DNA from: Pyxidicoccus caerfyrddinensis
GTDB taxonomy: Bacteria; Myxococcota; Myxococcia; Myxococcales; Myxococcaceae
DNA length: 64,000 bases
Direction: 5' to 3'
NCBI RefSeq assembly: GCF_010894405.1
Contig: NZ_JAAIYA010000012.1
Coordinates: 73,444-137,443, forward strand
Under the pieces are notes generated by a model. That model was not told the origin of the DNA. It saw nothing but the letters and a program-made list of their open reading frames with translations, and searched no databases. Shown in pieces: positions 1-7,482 of the stretch; the first letter of the stretch is position 1, and the number at the start of each line of letters is the position of its first letter. Made by a program: the position numbers and the translations under genes.

Positions 1-1016
1 CGGCTCACGCCGTTGACTGCGCCCGTATAGACAATCGTCCACACGCTCTCCGCGCGCTGGACGGAGCCCGAGTTGGGCAGGTCCACCAGGCTGAAGCTCG
101 CGCCCGCGTCGGTGGAGCGGAACAGGCCCACCTCCGTGCCCACCAGCACGACGTTGGGGTTGGCGGGGTCCACCTTCAGCGCGCGGATGCGCAGCGCCTT
201 GACGGACAGGCCGCCGGAGCCCGCGGGGTACTGGCCGGACAGGCGCACCGGCGCGCTCCACGTGGCGCCACCGTCCTGCGTCTTCACCACGTGGCCGCCC
301 GGCGTGTCCACGAAGTCACCCGCGCCCACGTAGAGCGTCTCGGGGTTCGTCGGGTCCAGGTCCATGGCGCCGATGGCCAGGTTGCCCAGCGTCTCGCTCA
401 CCGGGTACCAGGACGGGGTGGCCGCGCCGAAGTTGAACGTCTTCCACAGGCCGCCGCCGCTCGTGGCCAGGTACACCACCTGCGCGTCCACCGGGTGGAC
501 GACGATGCCGGAGATGCGGCCCGAGTCGACCTCGTTGTAGTTGGAGCCGTTGTATTCGAAGTTGGCGTTGGTGGGCCCCAGGTTCACCCACGACTGGCCG
601 GACACCACGGCCTTGTCGGCACCCGACGGCGCCGAGAACCAGTCCCACGGTGCGGGCGGGCGGGGCAGCAGCGCGTCCCAGCGCCGCGCCTCCGCATGGG
701 CAACGCGCGCGCGGTGCTCCATCACCTCCGCGGTGGGCACGCCCCACATCATCCGCGCGGCAATCTGGCGGCGCATCGGGTCGTCGCCGTCGGCCTCGCG
801 CTCCTCCGTCTCCGGCTCGCCGCGCGTCGCCGCCAGTTCGCGCAGCACTTCCGGCGTGGCCTCACCCGCGCTCGGGTCGTGGAGGAAGTTGGCGAACGTC
901 GTACGCGCGTTGCGATTCTTCCAGCGCTTGTACGCGCTGGCGCCGGAAGGCACGGCCACGACCGCGACCACCGCGGCCGTGGAGGTCGCGATGAGCCACC
1001 GATAACGCTTGAGCAA
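1..1016 (-). CDS. BNR/sortilin-type beta-propeller exported protein (3' end outside window)
   Basis: Read on the minus strand from a TTG at 1016 and still open at base 1, so the C-terminal part lies outside the window. The first residues (LLKRYRWLIATSTAAVVAVV) form a basic, hydrophobic signal segment ending near ASA. After a charged stretch rich in Arg and Glu comes a series of BNR/Asp-box-like repeats: SGRISGIVVHPVDAQVVYLA, SGGGLWKT, LDPTNPETLYVGAGD, TQDGGATWS and RSTDAGASF. Such repeats form beta-propellers in sialidase-like and Vps10/YCF48-like proteins. The substrate is unknown; an exported or surface propeller is inferred. The TTG is preferred because no ATG or GTG lies in frame just upstream and GAGG sits six bases before it. 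That GAGG is inside a hairpin (1021-1045). The gene follows the ceramidase-like gene on the same strand with a 71-bp gap. Confidence 0.75.
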   Translation of the reverse strand, partial: MLKRYRWLIATSTAAVVAVVAVPSGASAYKRWKNRNARTTFANFLHDPSAGEATPEVLRELAATRGEPETEEREADGDDPMRRQIAARMMWGVPTAEVMEHRARVAHAEARRWDALLPRPPAPWDWFSAPSGADKAVVSGQSWVNLGPTNANFEYNGSNYNEVDSGRISGIVVHPVDAQVVYLATSGGGLWKTFNFGAATPSWYPVSETLGNLAIGAMDLDPTNPETLYVGAGDFVDTPGGHVVKTQDGGATWSAPVRLSGQYPAGSGGLSVKALRIRALKVDPANPNVVLVGTEVGLFRSTDAGASFSLVDLPNSGSVQRAESVWTIVYTGAVNGVS

Positions 1017-1020
1017 TGAA

Positions 1021-1045
1021 GGCCTCGTATGGGGAGAACGAGGCC
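1021..1045 (-). other. Hairpin covering the ribosome binding site of the BNR gene
   Basis: GGCCTCGT and ACGAGGCC are perfect 8-bp inverted arms around a 9-base loop. In the minus-strand transcript the second arm contains the GAGG that precedes the TTG start at 1016. It could end the ceramidase-like transcript, although no U-run follows, or it could mask the start of the next gene. Confidence 0.4.
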
Positions 1046-1087
1046 GTACTCTCCGTTGCAGGGGGCCAAAACGTCAACTGGACGGCA

Positions 1088-1909
1088 TTAGTGTGACGTG
1101 GCTGTACGAGTTTCCTTGACTCCAGGTGTGTGGGACAGGCCCTGGACGCGCGGAATCCACCCGGCGGAGGCCAGCCGCGGCTGCCGGCCGAGCGTCGCCA
1201 GCCGGTCATGGGCGATGACGAGCAGCAGCGCGTAGAAGCCGCACGAGACGAGCACGTGCCACCACGCGTGGAACTGCGGGTTGGGGAAGCCGTGCGCGGG
1301 CAGCGTCTCGTTGAGCGTGGGGCAGAACTGGATGTCGCTCAGCCAGAGGACGATGGCGAGCGCATACGCGGCGATGCCGAGCCGGAACAGGCGCTTCACC
1401 TTCGCGTCCGGGCTGCGGCGCTGGAGGAAGTACGTGCGGCCGAGCGCGTAGAACTCGAGCGACGCGAAGCTCACCTGGAACAGGAAGAACTGCGCCGTGC
1501 CGCGCGTGAAGGCCGTCAGGTACGTCACCAGCACGGCATGCCCCACGAGCAGCAGCGGGAGCCAGTTGCCGAAGCGCCGCTGGGGCCGGTTCTCCAGCAG
1601 GATGTAGACGATGACGATGGCCAGGTAGAGCATCGGCAGTTCGTCGAGCATCTGGAACTCGCGCAGCAGCGTCGCGTGGAAGGCGGTGCTGCCCACGCCG
1701 ACGACGGAGAGCAGCGCGAACGCGAGAAGGAAGCGGCGCTCCAGCACGTGGCGGTGGAGCACGATTCCGAGCAGGCCCACGAGTACGAGCACCAGGCTGG
1801 AGGCGGAGTTGAACAGCTCGCCGACGTGGAAGAGGTGCTGGTAGTTCGTCTCGCACCAGTCCACCGTCGAGGTGCTCGGGCCCCAGAAGCCCACCGTGGA
1901 TGACGACAT
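1088..1909 (-). CDS. Alkaline ceramidase (aPHC/ACER family) membrane protein
   Basis: A 273-residue protein with about seven hydrophobic segments. It matches the alkaline ceramidase family (Pfam Ceramidase, CREST superfamily), which hydrolyses ceramide to sphingosine and fatty acid within the membrane. The catalytic set reads cleanly: S74 and H78 in GVGSTAFHATL, D89 in FQMLDELPML, and H214 and H218 in FHAWWHVL, matching the serine, zinc-binding histidines and aspartate of human ACER3. The N-terminal calcium-site residues of ACER3 are also present: D17, W18, E20, N22 and E31. Length is close to eukaryotic members. The ATG at 1909 is followed at once by the family opening GFWGPSTSTVDWCE; its ribosome site is weak. 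The gene lies between a propeller protein and a histidine kinase on the same strand. Myxobacteria make ceramides, so a lipid-turnover role is reasonable but inferred. Confidence 0.88.
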   Translation of the reverse strand: MSSSTVGFWGPSTSTVDWCETNYQHLFHVGELFNSASSLVLVLVGLLGIVLHRHVLERRFLLAFALLSVVGVGSTAFHATLLREFQMLDELPMLYLAIVIVYILLENRPQRRFGNWLPLLLVGHAVLVTYLTAFTRGTAQFFLFQVSFASLEFYALGRTYFLQRRSPDAKVKRLFRLGIAAYALAIVLWLSDIQFCPTLNETLPAHGFPNPQFHAWWHVLVSCGFYALLLVIAHDRLATLGRQPRLASAGWIPRVQGLSHTPGVKETRTATSH

Positions 1910-1950
1910 AGGGCGCGGGACGGTACCTGGGGGCGGTGGGGGCGTCCAGG

Positions 1951-4383
1951 CTACTCGGGCGGCCGCCGGGGCAGCTCGACGATGAACGTCGCGCCCTCAT
2001 CCGGCTCGCTCTCCACGCGAATCGTCCCGCCGTGGGCCTCCACGAGCTGCCGGGTGATAAAGAGCCCCAGCCCCAGCCCTCCGTAGTTGCGGGAGGCGGC
2101 GCGCTCGAAGCGCTCGAAGATGCGCGCCTGGGACTCGCGCGGAATGCCCACGCCCTGGTCCGCGACGAGCAGCCGCGCCCGTTCTCCCTCGCGCGTCACC
2201 TCCACGCGGACGGGCCTGCCCGCGCCGTACCTCATCGCGTTCGTCAGGAGGTTCAGCAGCACCTGCTCCAGCCGGAGCCGGTCCCACCGCCCCACCACCG
2301 GCCCACTGGCCACCAGCGTGAGCGCGCAGTCCGTCCGCTGCAGTTGCTCGCGCAGGTGGGCCACCACGCCGCGCGCCAGCTCCCCCAGGTCCAGCTCCTC
2401 CAGGCGCAGGGCGATCCGGCTGTCGTCGATGCGGGACACGTCGAGCAGGTGCTCCACCAGGTGCGTCAGCCGCTTCAGCTGCTCGTCGAAGACCTCCAGC
2501 ATGCCGGAGACCTTGAGGGCCAGCTGCGGGCCGTCATGGGGGCGCGAGAGCGTCCGCTCCATCTGCTGGGCCCGCAGCTTCATGGAGGTCAGCGGCGTCT
2601 TCAGCTCGTGCGAGGCGATGGAGAGGAACTCGTCGCGCGTGCGGATGGACTCCTGCGCCTTGGTGTAGAGCTGGGCATTGTCGATGGAGAAGGCCGCCCG
2701 GCGTCCCAGCTCCTCCACCAGCGACAGGTCCGGCAGTGCATCCGCGAGGTCCGACTGCGCGGAGACCAGCGACAGCACGCCCAGGATGCGGCCTCGCGCC
2801 CGGAGCGGCACGCTGATGGACGGCCGGTCCTGGAGCGGCCGCAGCGCCAGCCAGCGGGGCGCCTCCAGCGCTTCCGGCGACAGCATGCCCCGCGACTCGC
2901 GCGACGCCTCCGAGCGGCCGGTGGTCATCACCCACGAGGGGCCACGGGCGGCGGTGGGGTCCGGAGGGTGGAGCTCCAGGAACTCACGCACCTGGAGGGC
3001 CAGCTCGGGCGAGCTGTCGGCGATGGCCACGGGCCGCAGCGCCGCGTCCTCGCCGGGCATGAAGACGACACAGAGGTCCGCGAGCGTGGGCACCGCCAGC
3101 TCGGCGACGCGCTGGAGCGTGGCGGACACGTCGAGCGACGTCACCAGCTCGCGGCTGGCCTCGGCGAGGAAGCGCTGCGCCACCTCCGCCTGCTTGCGCT
3201 CGGTGATGTCGGTGGAGATGCCGCACAGCGCGTACAGGTGTCCCGACGAGTCGATGAGGGGGAACTTCTGCGTGAGGAAGGTGTGGAGCCCATCGTCCTG
3301 GGGGATGCGCTCCTCGCGGACCAGCGACTCGCCGGTCTGGATGACGGACTGGTTCGTCTGGTGCAACGGGTCGGCGAGCTCCTTCGGTAGGATGTCGTAC
3401 GCGCACTTGCCGGCGACCTCCTGCCGCGTGCGGTGGAAGAGGCGCTCCCACTGGCGGTTCACGAAGATGTAGCGCTCGTGAGGGTCGAGGAGGAAGAAGA
3501 CGGTGGGCGCGTTGTCGAGGATGGCGCGCAGCCGCTTCTCGCTCTCCAGCAGGGCCTCCTCGGCCCGCTTGCGCTCCGTCACGTCGATGAGCACCGCGAG
3601 GGAGCGGGTGACATTCCCCTCGGTGTCGCGCTCCGCGATGGCGGACAGGAGGACGTCGACGGGCTCACCGCCCTTCTTCACCATCCGGTACGGGACGTCC
3701 TTGCACGCGCCCGTCTTGAAGTACTCGGGCAGGACGACGTCGCGCGCGTACCGGCGGGACTCGGGCGTCATGAACTCCACCGAGGAGCGGCCGATGACCT
3801 CCTCCCGCTTGTAGCCGAGCGTGGACAGCCAGTAGTCGCTCACGCTGATGAGCCGGCCCTCGCGGTCGATGGAGTGCATCATCACCGGCGTGCTGCTGTA
3901 GAGAGAGCGGTATTGCTCCTCGCCCTTTCGCAGCCGGTCCAGGGCCCGCTTGAAGCGGGTGATGTCGTTGAAGACGGAGACGCCACCCCGGAGCATGCCG
4001 GCCCCGTCCCGGACGGGCCGGGCGCTGACGAGCAGCCAGGCACCCGCGGGCCTGGCCGGGCTGCGCATGTAGATTTCCGCCTGGTTGACGTCCTCGCCCC
4101 GGATGGCGCGGGCCATGGGCAGCTGGTCGGCGGGGTAGGGCGTCTTCATGTCGGGAAGGTGGAAGCCGTAGATTTCCGGCCAGCGGGGAAGGGGCGCATC
4201 CGTCATTCCCGTGCCCAGGATGCTCTCCGCCATCGGATTGAAGAGCTGGAAGTAGCCGCGCTCGTCCGCCACCACCACCCCTTCGCTGATGCTGGCGAAG
4301 ACGGATTCGAGGACCCGTGCCTGCTTCCGGAAGTCCGCGTCGATGGAGGCCGGGTCCTCGGGAATGTCACGCAGGCGGGCCAT
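1951..4383 (-). CDS. PAS-PAS-PAS-GAF sensor histidine kinase
   Basis: A soluble histidine kinase of 810 residues. Three PAS domains (about 25-135, 150-265 and 284-400) are followed by a GAF domain (about 425-575), a HisKA dimerisation segment with phospho-acceptor H592 in ASHELKTPL, and a HATPase_c domain with an N-box (LLNLLTNAMRYG) and G-boxes (DQGVGIP, GLGLGLFITRQLVEAHGG). No transmembrane segment or receiver domain is present, so it should sense a cytoplasmic signal and pass phosphate to a separate regulator; none is adjacent. The frame is open further upstream to 4509, but that stretch is Arg/Pro-rich and runs into the promoter of the divergent ArsR gene. The ATG at 4383 (MARLRDIPEDPAS) is therefore preferred. 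The 5' end is the least certain part. Confidence 0.88.
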   Translation of the reverse strand: MARLRDIPEDPASIDADFRKQARVLESVFASISEGVVVADERGYFQLFNPMAESILGTGMTDAPLPRWPEIYGFHLPDMKTPYPADQLPMARAIRGEDVNQAEIYMRSPARPAGAWLLVSARPVRDGAGMLRGGVSVFNDITRFKRALDRLRKGEEQYRSLYSSTPVMMHSIDREGRLISVSDYWLSTLGYKREEVIGRSSVEFMTPESRRYARDVVLPEYFKTGACKDVPYRMVKKGGEPVDVLLSAIAERDTEGNVTRSLAVLIDVTERKRAEEALLESEKRLRAILDNAPTVFFLLDPHERYIFVNRQWERLFHRTRQEVAGKCAYDILPKELADPLHQTNQSVIQTGESLVREERIPQDDGLHTFLTQKFPLIDSSGHLYALCGISTDITERKQAEVAQRFLAEASRELVTSLDVSATLQRVAELAVPTLADLCVVFMPGEDAALRPVAIADSSPELALQVREFLELHPPDPTAARGPSWVMTTGRSEASRESRGMLSPEALEAPRWLALRPLQDRPSISVPLRARGRILGVLSLVSAQSDLADALPDLSLVEELGRRAAFSIDNAQLYTKAQESIRTRDEFLSIASHELKTPLTSMKLRAQQMERTLSRPHDGPQLALKVSGMLEVFDEQLKRLTHLVEHLLDVSRIDDSRIALRLEELDLGELARGVVAHLREQLQRTDCALTLVASGPVVGRWDRLRLEQVLLNLLTNAMRYGAGRPVRVEVTREGERARLLVADQGVGIPRESQARIFERFERAASRNYGGLGLGLFITRQLVEAHGGTIRVESEPDEGATFIVELPRRPPE

Positions 4384-4498
4384 GGAGCGGTTGGAGCGGG
4401 AGGTCGCCTCCCAGCGTCTACGGTGCGGACGGCCGGGCCCTCCGCCAACCCGGGACGTGCACGCCGCGCGGGGCTCGTTCGGCTGGCGTGTGGGTGGC

Positions 4499-4528
4499 TT
4501 GACATGCAACCCGAAGGTTGCATATTGA
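4499..4528 (+). promoter_or_regulatory. arsR promoter with palindromic operator
   Basis: TTGACA at 4499-4504 is a perfect -35 box; a weaker -10-like TATTGA/ATATTG lies 17-18 bases further on. Between and overlapping them is a perfect inverted repeat, ATGCAACCCGAAGGTTGCAT (4504-4523; 8-bp arms, 4-bp centre). A dyad between the promoter boxes directly upstream of an ArsR-type gene is the usual arrangement for autorepression. The leader would be very short, since the ATG lies at 4539. Confidence 0.7.
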
Positions 4529-4538
4529 AGAGGTGTGG

Positions 4539-4868
4539 ATGAGCAACGACCTGGACCCGGTGTTCAAGGCGCTCGCGGACCCGAGCCGTCGGCGGCTGCT
4601 GGATGCGCTGTTCGAGCGCAACGGACAGACGCTGGGGGAGCTGTGCGGGCAGCTGGACATGACGCGGCAGGCGGTGACGAAGCACCTGGTGCTGCTGGAG
4701 GAAGCGCAGCTCGTCGCCGTCGTGTGGCGGGGGCGGGAGAAGCTGCACTACCTGAACCCGGTGCCCATCCATGCCATCGCCGAGCGGTGGATTGGCAAGT
4801 TCGAGCGCCAGCGCCTCACCGCGCTCGGTGACCTCAAGAAGGCCCTGGAGGAGGACCACGATGCGTAG
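4539..4868 (+). CDS. ArsR-family winged-helix repressor
   Basis: A 109-residue single-domain regulator. The winged-helix core is clear: FKALADPSRRRLLDALFE opens it, and LGELCGQLDMTRQAVTKHLVLLEEAQLV is the helix-turn-helix (recognition helix around TRQAVTKHLVLL), followed by the wing VVWRGREKLHYLNP. The cysteine metal site of classic arsenic sensors is absent, which fits the ArsR subgroup paired with SRPBCC proteins rather than a metal sensor. The ATG at 4539 follows GAAGAGG; an in-frame TTG at 4518 lies inside the operator and is unlikely. It overlaps the next gene by 8 bp (ATGCGTAG), so the two are co-translated. It probably represses its own operon through the palindrome at 4504-4523. Confidence 0.92.
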   Translation: MSNDLDPVFKALADPSRRRLLDALFERNGQTLGELCGQLDMTRQAVTKHLVLLEEAQLVAVVWRGREKLHYLNPVPIHAIAERWIGKFERQRLTALGDLKKALEEDHDA

Positions 4869-5331
4869 GCCCAGCTTTGTCTATGTGCTGTACATCGCCA
4901 CGACGCCGGAGAAGCTCTGGAGCGCCCTCACCGACGGAACGCTCACCCGCGAGTACTGGGGCGGCCGTCAGGTGGAGTCCGACTGGAAGCCCGGCTCTCC
5001 GGTGTTGTGGCGCAAGCAGAACGGCCAGCACGACGCGGGGCGGGCCCGGGTGGTGGAGGCGACGCCGCCCCAGACGCTGGTGCTGGACTGGACGACGCAG
5101 CCGGAGGCGGGCGCGCCCGTGCCGCCGGCCACGCGCGTCACCTTCAGCATCCAGCCCGCGGGGCCGAAGAACGTGAAGCTCACCGTCATCCATGACGAAT
5201 ACGAGCCGGGGAGCGTCGTCGGGGAGGACGCCCGCCAGGGGTGGTCCGCCATCCTCTCAAGTCTCAAGACGTACCTGGAGACGGGCGAGGCGCTCGACAT
5301 CTCCAAGCGCTTCGCCGCGGAAGGGCACTGA
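4861..5331 (+). CDS. SRPBCC (AHSA1/START-like) protein
   Basis: A 156-residue protein with the Bet v 1/SRPBCC fold of the AHSA1 type. It has the family opening YVLYIATTPEKLWSALTDGTLTREYWGG, a central strand set (SPVLWRKQNGQ, RARVVEATPPQTLVLDW, RVTFSIQP, VKLTVIHDEYEPGS) and the closing helix GWSAILSSLKTYLETGE. These folds enclose a hydrophobic ligand pocket; the ligand is unknown. The ATG at 4861 lies inside the last codons of the ArsR gene, so translation is coupled. ArsR-SRPBCC pairs are widespread in bacteria, with the SRPBCC partner under control of the repressor. No signal peptide is present. Confidence 0.9.
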   Translation: MRRPSFVYVLYIATTPEKLWSALTDGTLTREYWGGRQVESDWKPGSPVLWRKQNGQHDAGRARVVEATPPQTLVLDWTTQPEAGAPVPPATRVTFSIQPAGPKNVKLTVIHDEYEPGSVVGEDARQGWSAILSSLKTYLETGEALDISKRFAAEGH

Positions 5332-5380
5332 CGCGCTGGCTCTCGTTGGGTTCGTCGGAGTCATGAGGTACACGGAGGCC

Positions 5381-6601
5381 ATGACCTCCAGACTCTCCCG
5401 CTTCTTCGCCGTGTCCGTGGGGCTTCCCGCCCTGCTCAGCTGTGGGGCCCCTCCTTCCGGTGGTGAGCCCACCGCCTCCTCGCTGGTGTCGTCCCAGGCG
5501 CAGGCGCTGGCCGACAGCACGCCCGCCGCGACGGGCGTGCTGGCGTTCCTCAATGACAACTCCACCACGCTCAGCGTGCTGGACAACGATGTGCCGCTGA
5601 ACGCGCTCGCCGCGCAGGGGCTGATTGCCTGGCGCGCGGGCCCCGACGGCATCGAGCACACCGGGGATGACCGCCGCTTCATCTCCATCGCCCAGGTGGA
5701 CGCGGTGCCAAACGTGGGCCCGGCCGCGCTCGCGGACCTGGAGTGGTACGCCAAGGGCACCGGCCGCGTGACGGGATTGCCGCTGGATGCGCTGGTGGGC
5801 AACTTCGACGGCCATGACTTCACCGTGGCCGAGGCCCGCCGCGCGCTGAAGGCGGCCAACACCGAGAGCGGCCCCACCCTGGCCACCTACGGCATTCCGG
5901 CGCTCGCGGTGCAGGACATCCTGGCCGCGCGTCCGCTCTTCAATATGGTGAAGCTGTCGCGGTTGACTCACGTGGACTTCACCGCGCTCCAGCAGCTCAA
6001 GGCGGCGACGGCGCTGGCCCCCGAGGGAGACCCCTGCACCGGCGCGGGCACCTGCCAGCCCGGGCTCGTCTGCGAGGGCCGGCCGAATGACGGCTCCAGC
6101 AACTTCGGCCGCTGCATCAACACCGCGCCCATCCCCGGGGACGGTGACACCTGCTCCGTCTTCGCGCCGTGCCAGGCAAAGCTCGCCTGCCATGCCGTCC
6201 CGTCCGGCTATCCCGAAGGCTGGTGCCGGCCTGCATGGATGACGGGGGAGTTCACCCGCTACGCGGACGTGTCGCTGCCGTCCACCACCACGCCGGTGGA
6301 GTCCACCGTCGCCGTGGTGGGGCTGGCCACGGTGCCCGAGGACATCCTCGTGGAGCTGGACCTGGTGCACACCGCGCCCCACCGGCTGGTGCTGACGCTG
6401 GTGGACCCGGGCGGTGACTCCGCGCTGCTGTGGAACGGGCCGGCCGAGGGCACGCCCCCGTCGCTCATCTCCGTGACGCGGGGCATCTCTCGCGACGCCT
6501 CCATCAATGGGCGCTGGCTGCTGCGCGTCACCAACCCCTCGGGCGTGGGCAGCGGCACGCTGCGCTCGTGGAAGGTGAAGCTCAACAGCCGCTGGGACTG
6601 A
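5381..6601 (+). CDS. Lipoprotein with helix-hairpin-helix-like segment and C-terminal P domain
   Basis: A 406-residue lipoprotein. The signal peptide ends in a lipobox (GLPALLSC), followed by a Ser/Ala-rich linker. Around residues 70-125 it has FISIAQVDAVPNVGPAALADLEWYAKGTG-like helices reminiscent of a helix-hairpin-helix. A Cys-rich middle part (GDPCTGAGTCQPGLVCEG; GDTCSVFAPCQAKLACHA) resembles the Cys modules of myxobacterial surface proteins. The C-terminal 115 residues match the proprotein-convertase P domain: DVSLPSTTTPVEST, ILVELDLVHTAPHRLVLTLV, and a closing GRWLLRVTNPSGVGSGTLRS. There is no protease domain, so the P domain probably serves binding or folding. GGAGG precedes the ATG at 5381. 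The role is unknown. Confidence 0.8.
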   Translation: MTSRLSRFFAVSVGLPALLSCGAPPSGGEPTASSLVSSQAQALADSTPAATGVLAFLNDNSTTLSVLDNDVPLNALAAQGLIAWRAGPDGIEHTGDDRRFISIAQVDAVPNVGPAALADLEWYAKGTGRVTGLPLDALVGNFDGHDFTVAEARRALKAANTESGPTLATYGIPALAVQDILAARPLFNMVKLSRLTHVDFTALQQLKAATALAPEGDPCTGAGTCQPGLVCEGRPNDGSSNFGRCINTAPIPGDGDTCSVFAPCQAKLACHAVPSGYPEGWCRPAWMTGEFTRYADVSLPSTTTPVESTVAVVGLATVPEDILVELDLVHTAPHRLVLTLVDPGGDSALLWNGPAEGTPPSLISVTRGISRDASINGRWLLRVTNPSGVGSGTLRSWKVKLNSRWD

Positions 6602-6745
6602 TTCGCGTCTCGGGAAGACACGGCACGGTGCCCCGCGTCGGGCGGCGGGCTCGTGGAATGAACATTCCTTCCACGCCCGTCCCCGCTGGGCGGGGCGGCC
6701 CGTCGCTTCCGTGCAGGGGCATCCACATCCTGGATGAGGTGGGTT

Positions 6746-6779
6746 CGCCGGTCCGGCTCCTGTGTGGGCCGGACCGGCG
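6746..6779. terminator. Bidirectional terminator hairpin
   Basis: Perfect 12-bp arms CGCCGGTCCGGC and GCCGGACCGGCG around a 10-base loop, placed between the convergent lipoprotein gene (ends 6601) and HXXEE gene (ends 6782). No clear T-run, so its strength is uncertain. Confidence 0.6.
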
Positions 6780-6781
6780 GC

Positions 6782-7279
6782 TCATGCAGGGAACAGCCTC
6801 CGGCCGAGCAAGAAGAAGAAGGCGATCCCGACGAGGACGATGGGGACGACGGTGAGAAGGGCTCTGCCGAGGCGGGCCCAGGTGAGCACCTGCTCGCGGA
6901 ATGCGCGGCGCAACAGGGTGGCCGTCACCGGCAGGATGCAGAGCAGCGCGGTACCGAGCCCCGGCGCGTAACGTCCGAGCGCCAGCGTGGCGAGAAGGTG
7001 GGGGAAGACGACGTTGAGGAGCATCACCGCCGAGGCGGCGAAGAACGCGTCCAGCCAGCGTCCTCCGCGCCGGAGCGCCCTCCCCGTCAGCCAGTAGCCC
7101 GCGGCGGTGAGGACGACGAGGGTGAGGCGGAACTCCGCGGCTCCCACGGGAGGATGGAAGCCGCCCGCGTTCGCGGACCATCCGGGCAGCCAGATTGCCT
7201 CCTCCAGGTTGTGGAGGGTCAGGGCGACCGGGAAGAGCCAGAGGGCGCGGGAGGTGGAACTGCGTGGGGCGCTCTTCAT
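6782..7279 (-). CDS. HXXEE domain membrane protein
   Basis: A 165-residue membrane protein with about four to five hydrophobic helices. The first helix carries HNLEEAIWLPGW, the HXXEE signature that names the family (an acidic/His motif at a membrane edge, function unknown). Later helices are LTLVVLTAAGYWLTG, AVMLLNVVFPHLLATLALG, LGTALLCILPVTATLL and VVPIVLVGIAFFFLLG. The frame is open upstream to 7417, but that extension is polar and non-membrane; the ATG at 7279 (MKSAPRSS) gives the usual short N-terminus. It is divergent from the transhydrogenase gene with a 203-bp shared upstream region in which no regulatory site was recognised. Confidence 0.8.
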   Translation of the reverse strand: MKSAPRSSTSRALWLFPVALTLHNLEEAIWLPGWSANAGGFHPPVGAAEFRLTLVVLTAAGYWLTGRALRRGGRWLDAFFAASAVMLLNVVFPHLLATLALGRYAPGLGTALLCILPVTATLLRRAFREQVLTWARLGRALLTVVPIVLVGIAFFFLLGRRLFPA

Positions 7280-7482
7280 GGGAACCCGTGGGCGACGTGA
7301 GGAAGGCAGTGTAGGGCCTCCCGCATCCCGGACCTGAATGCAGTCCACTTCACCGGCAACCCCGCCGTCATTTCGCCAGGCGAACCGGGCGGAGGTCGAC
7401 CGGGTGTCGTTTCCCATATCTCGCCGGCCCGGCCCGGGTATCGCGCTGTAGATTGCGCTGGCAACCGGTTCAGGAGGACGCG

